From the NCBI GenBank assembly GCA_031378805.1, contig JANNEO010000029.1:31043-95042 (forward strand): 64,000 bases of DNA. The letters are read 5' to 3'. Source of the DNA: JADCCX01 sp031378805. GTDB taxonomy: Bacteria > Pseudomonadota > Alphaproteobacteria > Rhizobiales > Beijerinckiaceae. The position numbers and the translations under genes are program-made. The first letter of the stretch is position 1, and each line of letters opens with the position of its first letter. The notes under the pieces are model-generated. The model did no database searches. It saw nothing but the letters and a program-made list of their open reading frames with translations, and was not told the origin of the DNA. Positions 25,292 to 34,004 of this stretch are shown here, one piece after another.

Positions 25292-27604
25292 CTAATGGCT
25301 TTGCGGCTTTGCCTTCAGCTTCAGCGCCTCAAGGTCAGCCCGCTCGCGCGGCGTGTTGCGCATGATCTGGTCCTTGCCAGGCTGATAGGGCCGAGGCACA
25401 GGCACATCGACTCCGTACCAAGCGGCCGCCCGCAAGGTGAAACCGGGGTCCACCAGATGCGGCCTCGCCAGGGCCACGAGATCGGCACGGCCGGCCGCGA
25501 CAATGGTGTTGATCTGATCAGCGGTGGTGATGTTGCCGACGCACATCGTGGCGATGTCCGCCTCGTTGCGAATCTGGTCGGAGAAAGGAAGCTGGAACAT
25601 CCGGCCATAAACCGGGCGCGAGCGCGAGGTGGTCTGGCCAGTAGAAACGTCGATCAGGTCGCAGCCTTCGGCAGCGAAGGTGCGGGAGATGGCGACGGCA
25701 TCATCGCCGGTGATGCCGCCTTCCGCCCAATCGGTGGCGGAGATGCGCACCGACATCGGCCTGGCTTTCGGCCACGCGTAGCGCATGGCACGGAACACCT
25801 CCAGCGGGAAACGCAGGCGGTTCTCCAGACTGCCGCCGTACTCATCCACACGCTGATTGGTGAGAGGCGACAGGAAAGACGCCAACAGATAACCATGCGC
25901 GGCGTGCATTTCGATCATGTCAAAGCCGATGCGGACGGCCCGTTCCACGGCTTGCACGAACTCTTGCGTGATCCTGTCCATATCCGCCCGCGTTGCCTGA
26001 CGCGGGGTCTGGCTCTCGGGATAGTAAGGGATCGGCGAGGCCGACAATATGGGCCACGCATCGTCCTTCAAGGGCCGATCCATGCCCTCCCACATCAGCC
26101 GTGATGCACCCTTGCGGCCGGCATGTCCGAGCTGCAGACAGATCCTGGCGTTCGACTTATCGTGAACGAAATCCACGATCCGCTTCCAGGCCAGTTCCTG
26201 CGCGTCGTTCCACAGGCCCGTGCAGCCCGGCGTGATGCGGGCGTCCCGCGCTACGCAGGTCATCTCGGTGAAGATCAGGCCCGCACCACCGACGGCGCGG
26301 GAACCATAGTGCATGAGGTGCCAGTCATCGGGCAGGCCCTCGGTGGCAGAGTAGAGGCACATCGGCGACAGCACGACGCGGTTCTGCACCATCATGTCAC
26401 GCAGGCGGAAGGGCTGGAACATCGGCACGACGGCCTGACCGTTAGGGTTTACCCGCGCCTGCGTGCCCAATTCGGCTGCCACACAAGCATCTGCCGCCGC
26501 CACGAATTCCGGAGCACGCAGGGCGAGGTTGTCATAGGTGATCGCCTTCGAGCGCGTCATCAGCCCGAAAGCGAAACGGGTTGGTGCAAAGTCCCAAAAG
26601 CGCTCGACATGCTCGAACCAGACCAGGCTGACATCGGCGGCGTGCTGGGTTTTCTCCACCTCCTCGCGGCGCGTGGTCTCGAAATGGTGGAGCGCTGCCG
26701 CAACGTCGAGGCCCTTGGCGTGAAAGGCGCGGTGCAGATGGATCGAATCCTCCATCGCCAGCTTGGTGCCAGAGCCGATGGAGAAATGTGCCGTCGCCTT
26801 CGCATCGCCGATCAGCACGATGTTGCCCTTCACCCAGCGCTGTGCCCGAATCATCGGAAACTGCCGCCACTGCGAGCGATTGGTGATCAGGCGATGCCCC
26901 TGCAGTTCCTCCCTGAACAAGGTTTCGAGGAACGCCGCTGTTTCTGCCTCGCTCATGGAGCCGACACCCAACGCGGCAAACGTCTCGGGGTCCGTTTCAA
27001 AAATCCAGGTCGAGCGCCCTTCTTCGTACTGGTAGGCGTGGACAATCACGATGCCCTGCGCGGTTTCCTTGAACCAGAAGGTGAAGGCATCGAGCGGCCG
27101 CGTCGAACCCATCCAGACAAAGCGGTTGGGTCTAAGGTCGGTCTCAGGCTGGAAATGCGCGGCATCGCTTTCGCGGATGCGGCTGTTGATGCCATCCGCC
27201 GCCACCACCAGGTCGAAATCACGCGACAGCGCCGCGCTGTCCGCAAGCTCTTGTCCGAACACCAGTTTCACGCCCAGCGTGCGCGCCCGGTCCTGAAGCA
27301 GCATCAGGAGAGAGCGGCGTGAACAGCCGCAGAAACCGTTACCACCGATACGGCGTACCTCGCCCTTGAAGTGGATTTCGATATCGTCCCAATAGGCGAA
27401 GCTGGCACGGATCGCTTCATAGCTCGGTCCGTCGGCGGCCTTGAAAGTGTCCAGCGTCTGATCTGAAAACACCACGCCGAAGCCGAAGGTATCATCCGCC
27501 TGGTTGCGCTCGAATACCGTGATGTCGAGCTGCGGCCAATCGCGCTTCATCAGCAGCGCAAAATACAGACCGGCAGGACCGCCACCAGCGACCGCAATGC
27601 GCAT
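25292..27604 (-). CDS. 2-aminobenzoyl-CoA monooxygenase/reductase (salicylyl-CoA 5-hydroxylase-like fusion)
   Basis: The 770-residue protein is a fusion. Residues 1-375 form a class A flavin monooxygenase: AVAGGGPAGLYFALLM at the start, FGFGVVFSDQTLDTF, and VLIGDAKATAHFSIGSGTK at about 266. Residues 390-755 form an old-yellow-enzyme TIM barrel: RVVLSPMCLYSATEG, HYGSRAVGGAGLIFTEMTC, LQLGHAGRKG and AAHGYLLASFLSPLTNQR. This layout matches 2-aminobenzoyl-CoA monooxygenase/reductase, which hydroxylates and then reduces the ring of anthraniloyl-CoA, and the related salicylyl-CoA 5-hydroxylase. The divergent operon encodes an AMP-forming ligase, beta-oxidation enzymes and RidA, which favours anthranilate. 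Regulation: its predicted promoter overlaps a MarR-type palindrome. Confidence 0.88.
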   Translation of the reverse strand: MRIAVAGGGPAGLYFALLMKRDWPQLDITVFERNQADDTFGFGVVFSDQTLDTFKAADGPSYEAIRASFAYWDDIEIHFKGEVRRIGGNGFCGCSRRSLLMLLQDRARTLGVKLVFGQELADSAALSRDFDLVVAADGINSRIRESDAAHFQPETDLRPNRFVWMGSTRPLDAFTFWFKETAQGIVIVHAYQYEEGRSTWIFETDPETFAALGVGSMSEAETAAFLETLFREELQGHRLITNRSQWRQFPMIRAQRWVKGNIVLIGDAKATAHFSIGSGTKLAMEDSIHLHRAFHAKGLDVAAALHHFETTRREEVEKTQHAADVSLVWFEHVERFWDFAPTRFAFGLMTRSKAITYDNLALRAPEFVAAADACVAAELGTQARVNPNGQAVVPMFQPFRLRDMMVQNRVVLSPMCLYSATEGLPDDWHLMHYGSRAVGGAGLIFTEMTCVARDARITPGCTGLWNDAQELAWKRIVDFVHDKSNARICLQLGHAGRKGASRLMWEGMDRPLKDDAWPILSASPIPYYPESQTPRQATRADMDRITQEFVQAVERAVRIGFDMIEMHAAHGYLLASFLSPLTNQRVDEYGGSLENRLRFPLEVFRAMRYAWPKARPMSVRISATDWAEGGITGDDAVAISRTFAAEGCDLIDVSTGQTTSRSRPVYGRMFQLPFSDQIRNEADIATMCVGNITTADQINTIVAAGRADLVALARPHLVDPGFTLRAAAWYGVDVPVPRPYQPGKDQIMRNTPRERADLEALKLKAKPQSH

Positions 27605-27631
27605 AGGAACCCTCCATTGGATGCGAAAGAT

Positions 27632-27659
27632 ATTTTAGGCTTAAAATAATTTCTGACAA
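27632..27659 (-). promoter_or_regulatory. Promoter with MarR-type operator for the monooxygenase/reductase gene
   Basis: On the minus strand TTGTCA (27659-27654) and TAAAAT (27637-27632) are 16 nt apart. The -10 box is part of the imperfect palindrome ATTTTAGGCTTAAAAT (27632-27647). Confidence 0.65.
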
Positions 27660-27673
27660 CGGGTCTTGCCCTC

Positions 27674-27701
27674 TTGCGCTGAATTATTTCAAACCTAAAA
27701 T
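27674..27701 (+). promoter_or_regulatory. Promoter with MarR-type operator for the SDR-MarR-ECH-ACAD-ligase operon
   Basis: On the plus strand TTGCGC (27674-27679) and TAAAAT (27696-27701) are 16 nt apart. The -10 box lies in the palindrome ATTTCAAACCTAAAAT (27686-27701). Its reverse complement matches the other site in 14 of 16 positions, or 18 of 20 with flanks. Centres are 54 bp apart, about five helical turns. Confidence 0.65.
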
Positions 27702-27723
27702 GTTTCGCAGGGAGAATGCCGAT

Positions 27724-28482
27724 ATGTCCTTGGCTGGTCGACATGCGGTGGTGACTGGCGGCGGTCGGGGCATCGGGCGGGCGATCGCCAAAGCACTGGC
27801 CGCGGCTGGTGCTGTGGTGACCGTGACCGGGCGGACAGAGAGCGACTTGCTTGACGCCGTGGCATCGGGCGATGCGCAGGGCTACCTCATTCTCGATGCC
27901 ACGGAGGAAACTGCCGTCCTGCATGGTTTCCGCAAGGCAGAAGCAGCCCGCGGCCCCATCGCCATCCTGGTGGCAAACGCGGGCAACGCGGAAAGCGCAC
28001 CATTCCTGAAGACCGACAGCGGCATGTTCCGACGCATGATGGACATCAACCTGATGGGCACCGTTCATGCCGCACACGCCGTGCTGCCTAACATGGTGGC
28101 CCGCAAGCACGGGCGCATCATTGCCGTGGCATCAACGGCAGGCCTCAAGGGCTATGCCTATGTTTCCGCCTACACGGCAGCCAAACACGCCGTCGTCGGG
28201 TTCACGAAAGCGCTCGCGGCTGAAACCGCGGCCAGTGGCGTCACGGTCAATGCCATCTGTCCGGGATACACCGAGACGGACATGGTCAGAGGCAGCATCG
28301 ACAGGATCGTCGAAAAGACCGGACGCAACCGCGACGACGTGCTGGCGGAAATTCTCAAGGATAAGCCTCTGAAGCGCCTGATCCGGCCGGATGAAGTGGC
28401 CTCCGCCTGCCTCTGGCTGGTGTCGGATGGTGCCGCCGCAGTCACCGGTTCCACTGTTGTCGTGGCGGGAGGTGAATTGTGA
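27724..28482 (+). CDS. SDR-family 3-hydroxyacyl-CoA dehydrogenase-like enzyme
   Basis: A 252-residue classical SDR with the cofactor site TGGGRGIGRAI (about residues 11-21), ANAGN, catalytic Ser in AVASTAGLKG and YxxxK in SAYTAAKHA, and a C-terminal TGSTVVVAGGEL. In this operon it likely oxidises a hydroxyl on the alicyclic CoA intermediate formed from 2-aminobenzoyl-CoA; this is inferred from context. I chose ATG 27724, which has GGGAG 10 nt upstream, over ATG 27700, which overlaps the predicted -10 box and operator. It is the first gene of the ten-gene operon. Confidence 0.88.
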   Translation: MSLAGRHAVVTGGGRGIGRAIAKALAAAGAVVTVTGRTESDLLDAVASGDAQGYLILDATEETAVLHGFRKAEAARGPIAILVANAGNAESAPFLKTDSGMFRRMMDINLMGTVHAAHAVLPNMVARKHGRIIAVASTAGLKGYAYVSAYTAAKHAVVGFTKALAAETAASGVTVNAICPGYTETDMVRGSIDRIVEKTGRNRDDVLAEILKDKPLKRLIRPDEVASACLWLVSDGAAAVTGSTVVVAGGEL

Positions 28483-28994
28483 TGGAGGGCAGCTCTCCTC
28501 CTGCGCCCATCGACCGCGAGACGACCGCCACGCTGCGCCCCGGCGATCACAAGACCGAATTGCGCCTTTGGCTGCGGATGCTCACCTGCACGACACTGAT
28601 CGAGAATGGCGTGCGGCGCCGCCTGCGCGATGCCTTCGATGTCACGCTTCCACGCTTCGACCTGATGGCGCAGCTGCACAAGACGCCGGCCGGACTGACA
28701 CTGGGAGAATTGTCACAGCGCATGATGGTGTCCAATGGCAACGTGACCGCGATCGTGGAAAAGCTGGTGGGCCAGGGCCTCCTCGATCGCAAGCCTTCGC
28801 CGCAGGATCGCAGGACGCAGGTGGTATCGCTCACCGCAGACGGGCGCAGTACATTCAGCCAGATGGCCGCAGCCCATGAAAACTGGATCGCAGCAACCTT
28901 CTCCGACTTGTCCAGGGAAGAGGAGGAGCAATTGATGGCGCTCCTCGGCAAGGCCAAGACGTCCGCCCGCAAATCGCTGGGAGATCTATCATGA
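28482..28994 (+). CDS. MarR-family transcriptional regulator of the aminobenzoate operon
   Basis: The 170-residue protein has the MarR winged helix: LRDAFDVTLPRFDLMAQLHKTP, then the recognition helix in LTLGELSQRMMVSNGNVTAIVEKLVGQGL and the wing DRRTQVVSLTADGR. MarR proteins of aromatic acyl-CoA pathways usually repress until the CoA thioester binds. It lies second in the operon, and its start overlaps the SDR stop (GTG 28479 is the alternative start). The two palindromes between 27632 and 27701 are its most likely operators, so it probably represses both directions, including its own synthesis. Confidence 0.9.
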   Translation: MEGSSPPAPIDRETTATLRPGDHKTELRLWLRMLTCTTLIENGVRRRLRDAFDVTLPRFDLMAQLHKTPAGLTLGELSQRMMVSNGNVTAIVEKLVGQGLLDRKPSPQDRRTQVVSLTADGRSTFSQMAAAHENWIAATFSDLSREEEEQLMALLGKAKTSARKSLGDLS

Positions 28995-29830
28995 CCCAAT
29001 TGCCAGCCAGCCAGGTCACTCTCCCTCTCGCCGGGTACACGCCAGCGCATTTCTCGCTCGCCATCACAGGCAGGGTGGCGCTCGTTACCCTGAACCGGCC
29101 AGAGAAGAAAAACCCGCTGACTTTCGAGAGCTATCGTGAGCTGACGGATTTCTTCCAGGCCTGTCCGCGTGATGAACAGGTCAAGGCCATTGTCGTGACA
29201 GGGGCGGGTGGAAACTTCTGCTCGGGTGGCGATGTCCTGGAGATCATCGGTCCATTGATCGCAATGGACACTGCTGGCCTGACGCGCTTTACCCGCATGA
29301 CGGGCGAACTCGTCAAGGCCATGCGGGCCTGCCCACAACCCGTGATCGCAGCCATCGACGGCATTTGCGCGGGCGCGGGTGCCATCATCGCCATGGCCTC
29401 TGACCTGCGTCTTGGTACCGAACGCGCCAAGGTGGCGTTCTTGTTCAACCGTGTCGGCCTGGCGGGCTGCGACATGGGGGCCTGCGCTTTGCTGCCCCGG
29501 ATCGTCGGCCAGGGTCGCGCCTCTGAGCTGCTATACACCGGTCGCTCGATGAGCGGCGCGGAGGCCGAGCGCTGGGGGTTCTTCAACCGCCTCACCTCAG
29601 ATGCGGCACTGCTCACGGAGGCCGAAGCGTTGGCCCGCGAGCTGGCCGATGGCCCGACTTTCGCCAACGCCATGACCAAGCGGATGCTGGAAATGGAATG
29701 GGCCATGTCGGTCAATGATGCCATCGAGGCCGAGGCCGTGGCGCAGGCCTTGTGCATGACGACGGAGGATTTTGGCCGGGCCTACCGCGCCTTTGCAGCC
29801 CGGCAGAAGCCGGTGTTCGAGGGCAATTGA
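28991..29830 (+). CDS. Crotonase-family (enoyl-CoA hydratase-like) protein lacking both hydratase glutamates
   Basis: A 279-residue crotonase fold with the CoA-binding oxyanion-hole blocks GAGGNFCSGGDV and DGICAGAGAIIAMASDLRL. Aligned by eye with the FadJ protein at the end of this window, the first catalytic Glu (GGGFE) is replaced by Ile/Ala in GAGAI, and the second (GLPEIKVG) by Phe or Asn in FLFNRVG. An Asp occurs in GLAGCDMG, near the position of the Asp used by 4-chlorobenzoyl-CoA dehalogenase and PaaG-type isomerases. It is therefore probably not a simple hydratase; isomerisation or ring cleavage of the alicyclic intermediate is plausible. Start overlaps marR by 4 nt. Confidence 0.85.
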   Translation: MTQLPASQVTLPLAGYTPAHFSLAITGRVALVTLNRPEKKNPLTFESYRELTDFFQACPRDEQVKAIVVTGAGGNFCSGGDVLEIIGPLIAMDTAGLTRFTRMTGELVKAMRACPQPVIAAIDGICAGAGAIIAMASDLRLGTERAKVAFLFNRVGLAGCDMGACALLPRIVGQGRASELLYTGRSMSGAEAERWGFFNRLTSDAALLTEAEALARELADGPTFANAMTKRMLEMEWAMSVNDAIEAEAVAQALCMTTEDFGRAYRAFAARQKPVFEGN

Positions 29831-31023
29831 TGACGCTTGCATCCACCCTGCCCTGGCCTTTCTTCGATGCCTCGCATCGGGCTTTCGCGGACAGGCTCTC
29901 CACCTTCGCGGCAGAAGCGCTGCCAGGACTGCCCCATGACACCACGACTGATGCGGGCCTTGACTTGGCATGTCGCGCAAGGGTGCGGGCTCTGGGCGAT
30001 GCGGGCTTCCTGCGCGCTTGCGTACCAGCGGCCTATGGTGGACTTTCGGCCTCGCTGGATGTCCGCACGCTGTGCCTGAGCCGCGATATCCTGGCCTGGC
30101 ATGATGGTCTGGCGGATTTTGGCTTCGCCATGCAGGGGCTAGGTACTGGCTCGATCACGCTGTTTGGCTCGGAAGCGCTCAAGCAACGCTACCTGCCTGA
30201 CGTGGCGACGGGCCGGACCATCGCGGCCTTTGCCCTATCGGAAAAGGAAGCGGGGTCCGATGTCGCGGCGATGACGACAGCGGCCGTATCGGATGGCCCG
30301 GATCATGTTCGCATCACAGGTGAGAAGACCTGGATATCGAATGGCGGAATCGCTGATCACTACGTCGTGTTTGCACGCACAGGTGATGCTCCAGGCGCCA
30401 AGGGCTTGTCAGCCTTCGTCGTCGATGCCCAGTCGCCGGACCTTGTCATCACCGAGCGCATCGCAGTGATCGCGCCTCACCCGCTGGCAACGCTGCGTTT
30501 CGATGCGGTACGGGTTCCTTTGACCCATCGGCTCGGACAGTCTGGCGATGGCTTCAAGGTGGCGATGGCGACGCTGGATATCTTCCGCTCGACCGTGGGG
30601 GCCGCAGCCCTCGGCTTTGCCCGCCGCGCCCAGCACGAGGCACTGGCGCGGGCACGATCCCGCCATCTCTTCGGCGCGCCCATGGCGGAACTGCCCCTGG
30701 CACAAGCGGCCATCGCCGAGAGCGAGGCCGAGATCGATGCTGCGGCCCTGCTCGTCTATCGTGCGGCCTGGATGAAAGATCAGGGTGCCCCCCGCATCAC
30801 CCGCGAGGCCGCGATGGCCAAGATGGTGGCGACAGAGAACGCCCAGCGCGTGATCGACCGTTCGCTCCAGCTTTTTGGCGGCCTGGGGGTTACCAAAGGC
30901 GTCAAGGTCGAGGAACTCTACCGCGAAATCCGCGCCCTGCGCATTTATGAAGGCGCGACTGATGTGCAGAAGATCGTCATCGCACGGGAGGCCATCCGGG
31001 CTTCATCGGGCGGAGGCCAATGA
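29830..31023 (+). CDS. Acyl-CoA dehydrogenase of the aminobenzoate operon
   Basis: The 397-residue enzyme has standard acyl-CoA dehydrogenase blocks: AFALSEKEAGSDVAAM, TGEKTWISNGGIADHY, and the C-terminal ALRIYEGATDVQKIVIAREAI with the catalytic Glu in place. It would desaturate an alicyclic or dicarboxylic CoA intermediate and needs electron-transfer flavoprotein as acceptor. It differs from the ACAD10/11-like gene at 18 kb, which has Asp at that position. The ATG overlaps the crotonase stop (TGATG). Confidence 0.9.
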   Translation: MTLASTLPWPFFDASHRAFADRLSTFAAEALPGLPHDTTTDAGLDLACRARVRALGDAGFLRACVPAAYGGLSASLDVRTLCLSRDILAWHDGLADFGFAMQGLGTGSITLFGSEALKQRYLPDVATGRTIAAFALSEKEAGSDVAAMTTAAVSDGPDHVRITGEKTWISNGGIADHYVVFARTGDAPGAKGLSAFVVDAQSPDLVITERIAVIAPHPLATLRFDAVRVPLTHRLGQSGDGFKVAMATLDIFRSTVGAAALGFARRAQHEALARARSRHLFGAPMAELPLAQAAIAESEAEIDAAALLVYRAAWMKDQGAPRITREAAMAKMVATENAQRVIDRSLQLFGGLGVTKGVKVEELYREIRALRIYEGATDVQKIVIAREAIRASSGGGQ

Positions 31024-32666
31024 TGCAGCGCTCCGGGCATGTCGACAGCTTCTGCCGCGACAATCTGCCTGCCGCTGACCAGCAGCCGCAGTTCCTGTTT
31101 TCGCTGCCTGAGCTGGTCTATCCGGAACGCCTGAACTGCGCGTCCGCATTCATCGATCAGCATGTCGCGGCTGGGCGAGGCCATGCGCCTTGCCTCATCT
31201 GCGACGCCCGAACCTGGACTTATGCCGAACTCCTGGAAAAGGTGAACCGCATCGCCAACGTGCTGACGCGGGATTTGGGCATGGTGCCGGGCAACCGGGT
31301 GCTGCTGCGTTCAGCCAACACGCCGATGCTGGTGGCTGCCACGTTTGCGGTGATCAAGGCGGGCGGCATCGTCGTCTGCACCATGCCGATGCTGCGGGCC
31401 AAGGAGTTGCGCTATCCGCTGGCGAAAGCCCGGATCGGCATCGCGCTCTGCGATAACGCGCTGAAGGATGAGTTGCAGAAGGCGATCAGCACCGCGGATC
31501 ATCCCGTGACGCTTGCCTGCTGGGGTGACGGCGGCATGATCGATGCCCTGATGGACAAGCCGGAGTATGCGCATTTCGACACGGTCGATACCGCATCCGA
31601 TGATGTCTGCCTGATCGGCTTCACATCGGGCACGACGGGCGAGCCCAAGGGGACGATGCATTTCCATCGTGATCTCCTGGCGATCTGTGACACCTACAGC
31701 AAGCATGTGCTGAAGCCGCTGCCGAGCGACCGCTTCATCGGCTCGCCTCCGCTGGCCTTCACCTTCGGACTGGGCGGGCTGGTGCTGTTTCCCTTGCGTA
31801 TCGGGGCCTCAGCCGTGCTGCTGGAATCCGCGCCACCGGAGCAACTGATGGGGGCCATCGCCGCACATCGCGCCACCATCTGCTTCACGGCACCGACGGC
31901 CTATCGCGTCATGCTGGGCAAGCTTTGCGAGCATGACCTGTCGAGCCTGCGCATATGCGTATCCGCTGGAGAGGCTCTGCCGCTTGCCACCTTCGAGGCC
32001 TGGAAGGCTGCGACTGGCTTGCCCCTGATGGATGGTATCGGGGCGACCGAGATGCTGCACATCTTCATCTCCGCACCCGAGGGACACATCAGGCCAGGCA
32101 GCACAGGCCTTGCGGTTCCAGGCTTCGAAGCCACCGTGCTTGACGCCAAGGGCAACGCCGTGCCTGCGGGCACCATCGGTCGCCTGGCGGTGCGTGGTCC
32201 CACGGGATGCCGCTATCTCGCGGATGACCGCCAGAGCAAGTATGTCGAGCAGGGCTGGAACATCACGGGGGACAGTTACATCCGGGATGCCGAAGGGTAT
32301 TTCTGGTATCAGGCGCGGTCGGACGACATGATCGTCTCGGCGGGCTACAACATCGCAGGACCAGAGGTGGAGAGCTGCCTCCTCACCCACCCGGCCGTGG
32401 CAGAGTGTGGCGTGGTAGGGCAACCCGATGCCGACCGTGGCATGATCGTGAAGGCGTTTGTCGTGCTCGGGCCTGGCCATCACGGCGCCCCCGCGTTGAC
32501 CAGGGCCTTGCAGGATTATGTGAAGGCCGAGATCGCGCCCTACAAATATCCCCGCGCAATTGCTTATGTGGCAGCACTGCCACGGACCAACACGGGCAAG
32601 CTGCAACGCTTCGAGCTGCGACGCATGGCCATCAACGACGCTGAGCGGGCAAGGAATGGCACCTGA
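31020..32666 (+). CDS. 2-aminobenzoate-CoA ligase / benzoate-CoA ligase family
   Basis: The 548-residue AMP-forming ligase has the P-loop-like motif GFTSGTTGEPKGTMHFHRD (about residues 200-218), FGLGGLVLFPL, DGIGATEMLHIF (A5-like), TGDSYIRDAEGYFWYQARSDDMIVSAGYN-type hinge residues (split around 418-440), and the catalytic Lys in RTNTGKLQR (about 525-532). It belongs to the benzoate-CoA ligase group. Its place beside a 2-aminobenzoyl-CoA monooxygenase/reductase suggests anthranilate as substrate; benzoate or salicylate are alternatives. The start ATG overlaps the acyl-CoA dehydrogenase stop by 4 nt. Confidence 0.87.
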   Translation: MMQRSGHVDSFCRDNLPAADQQPQFLFSLPELVYPERLNCASAFIDQHVAAGRGHAPCLICDARTWTYAELLEKVNRIANVLTRDLGMVPGNRVLLRSANTPMLVAATFAVIKAGGIVVCTMPMLRAKELRYPLAKARIGIALCDNALKDELQKAISTADHPVTLACWGDGGMIDALMDKPEYAHFDTVDTASDDVCLIGFTSGTTGEPKGTMHFHRDLLAICDTYSKHVLKPLPSDRFIGSPPLAFTFGLGGLVLFPLRIGASAVLLESAPPEQLMGAIAAHRATICFTAPTAYRVMLGKLCEHDLSSLRICVSAGEALPLATFEAWKAATGLPLMDGIGATEMLHIFISAPEGHIRPGSTGLAVPGFEATVLDAKGNAVPAGTIGRLAVRGPTGCRYLADDRQSKYVEQGWNITGDSYIRDAEGYFWYQARSDDMIVSAGYNIAGPEVESCLLTHPAVAECGVVGQPDADRGMIVKAFVVLGPGHHGAPALTRALQDYVKAEIAPYKYPRAIAYVAALPRTNTGKLQRFELRRMAINDAERARNGT

Positions 32667-32667
32667 C

Positions 32668-33081
32668 ATGAGCAAGACAGGACATATCCGCAGGCTCCAG
32701 CCGCCGGGTTGGCCTCAGCCCAAGGGGTATGCCAACGGCATCGTGGCGCAGGGGGATATCGTGGTGACAGGAGGAGTCGTCGGCTGGGACGAGCAAGGTG
32801 TTTTCGCGCCGGACTTCGTCGTTCAGGTCCGACAGGCGCTCCTGAACATTCGCGCCATCCTGGCGGAAGCGGGTGCCGGGCCGGAGCATCTGGTGCGGCT
32901 TACCTGGTATGTCACCGACATGGCGACCTATCGCGGTTCGCTGCGGGACATCGGCGCTGTTTACCGGGAGGTCTTCGGCAAGAATTTTCCCGCCATGGCG
33001 CTGGTGCAGGTTCTGTCACTTGTCGAACCCGCCGCAATGGTGGAAATCGAAGCGACTGCGGTGATCGGCGGCAACCCATGA
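32668..33081 (+). CDS. RidA/YjgF-family enamine/imine deaminase
   Basis: A 137-residue RidA protein: GYANGIVAQGDIVVTGGVVGWD, RQALLNIRAILAEAG, VRLTWYVTDMATY and FGKNFPAMALVQVLSL. The usual catalytic Arg of RidA (in RTTVF-type sequences) is not obvious: the equivalent segment reads NFPAMALVQVLSL, so it may belong to a subgroup with other chemistry. RidA proteins hydrolyse reactive enamines. The product of 2-aminobenzoyl-CoA monooxygenase/reductase is a cyclic enamine, so release of ammonia from it is an attractive role (inference). ATG 32668 follows the ligase stop by 1 nt, with AAGGA upstream. Confidence 0.85.
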   Translation: MSKTGHIRRLQPPGWPQPKGYANGIVAQGDIVVTGGVVGWDEQGVFAPDFVVQVRQALLNIRAILAEAGAGPEHLVRLTWYVTDMATYRGSLRDIGAVYREVFGKNFPAMALVQVLSLVEPAAMVEIEATAVIGGNP

Positions 33082-34004
33082 ACACCACGCTTTTCCTGAT
33101 CCAGTGCCTGAATGGCTTGCAGCTTGGCGTTCTGCTGTTCCTGGTGGCCGCCGGACTGACACTGGTGTTCGGCGTGATGGATTTCATCAATCTGGCGCAT
33201 GGTGTGCAGTACATGCTAGGGGCCTATCTCGCCGTCACCTTCACAGCGCTCACCGGCAATCTCTTTCTCGCCTTGCCGCTGGCGCTGCTGGCCGCCCTGG
33301 TGCTCGGGCTGGTGCTGGAGGTGGTGGTGTTCCGCCACCTCTATGACCGAGATCATCTCGAGCAGGTGCTTGCCACCTTCGGTATCATCATGTTCCTCAA
33401 CCAGGGCGTGAAAATCGTGTGGGGGGCGGCCCCTTTGAGCGTTCCGGTGCCCGAGATCATGCAAGGGTCCATCGCCTTGGCCCAGGGTGTGCTTTATCCG
33501 GTCTATCGGCTCGCCATCATTGGCGCTGGCCTCGCGGTGGCGCTTGGCCTGCATCTCGTGATCAACCACACCCGCGTGGGAATGCTGATCCGGGCGGGAT
33601 CGACAAACGCGCCGATGGTCTCGGCACTGGGTGTGGATATCCGTCGCCTGTTCATGATCGTGTTCGGCTTTGGCGCGATGCTGGCGGGTTTTGCAGGCAT
33701 CATGATTGCGCCGATCCTTTCGGTGGAACCGGGGATGGGCGACACCATCCTCATCCTGGCCTTCGTGGTGATCGTGATCGGTGGCATCGGGTCGATCCGG
33801 GGGGCGTTCGTCGCGGCGATCCTCATCGGCCTTGTGGACACGCTGGGGCGCTCCTTCACGGTCGATATCCTGCGCGGCTTCGGCATGACCGCGCCGAACG
33901 CCCGCGCCGTTGGCCCGGCCATCTCGTCCATGCTGATCTATGTGCTGATGGCCGCCGTGCTGTTCTTCCGTCCTTCGGGGCTTTTCCCGGCGAAGGGGCG
34001 CTGA
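33078..34004 (+). CDS. livH: Branched-chain-type ABC transporter permease LivH
   Basis: A 308-residue permease with eight or so membrane helices and LivH hallmarks: GLTLVFGVMDFINLAHGVQYMLGAYLA near the N-terminus and AFVVIVIGGIGSIRGAFVAAILIGLVDTLG near the C-terminus. HAAT-family transporters in aromatic gene clusters often carry aromatic acids. ATG 33078 overlaps the ridA stop by 4 nt. No periplasmic binding-protein gene accompanies the four transporter genes here. Confidence 0.92.
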   Translation: MNTTLFLIQCLNGLQLGVLLFLVAAGLTLVFGVMDFINLAHGVQYMLGAYLAVTFTALTGNLFLALPLALLAALVLGLVLEVVVFRHLYDRDHLEQVLATFGIIMFLNQGVKIVWGAAPLSVPVPEIMQGSIALAQGVLYPVYRLAIIGAGLAVALGLHLVINHTRVGMLIRAGSTNAPMVSALGVDIRRLFMIVFGFGAMLAGFAGIMIAPILSVEPGMGDTILILAFVVIVIGGIGSIRGAFVAAILIGLVDTLGRSFTVDILRGFGMTAPNARAVGPAISSMLIYVLMAAVLFFRPSGLFPAKGR

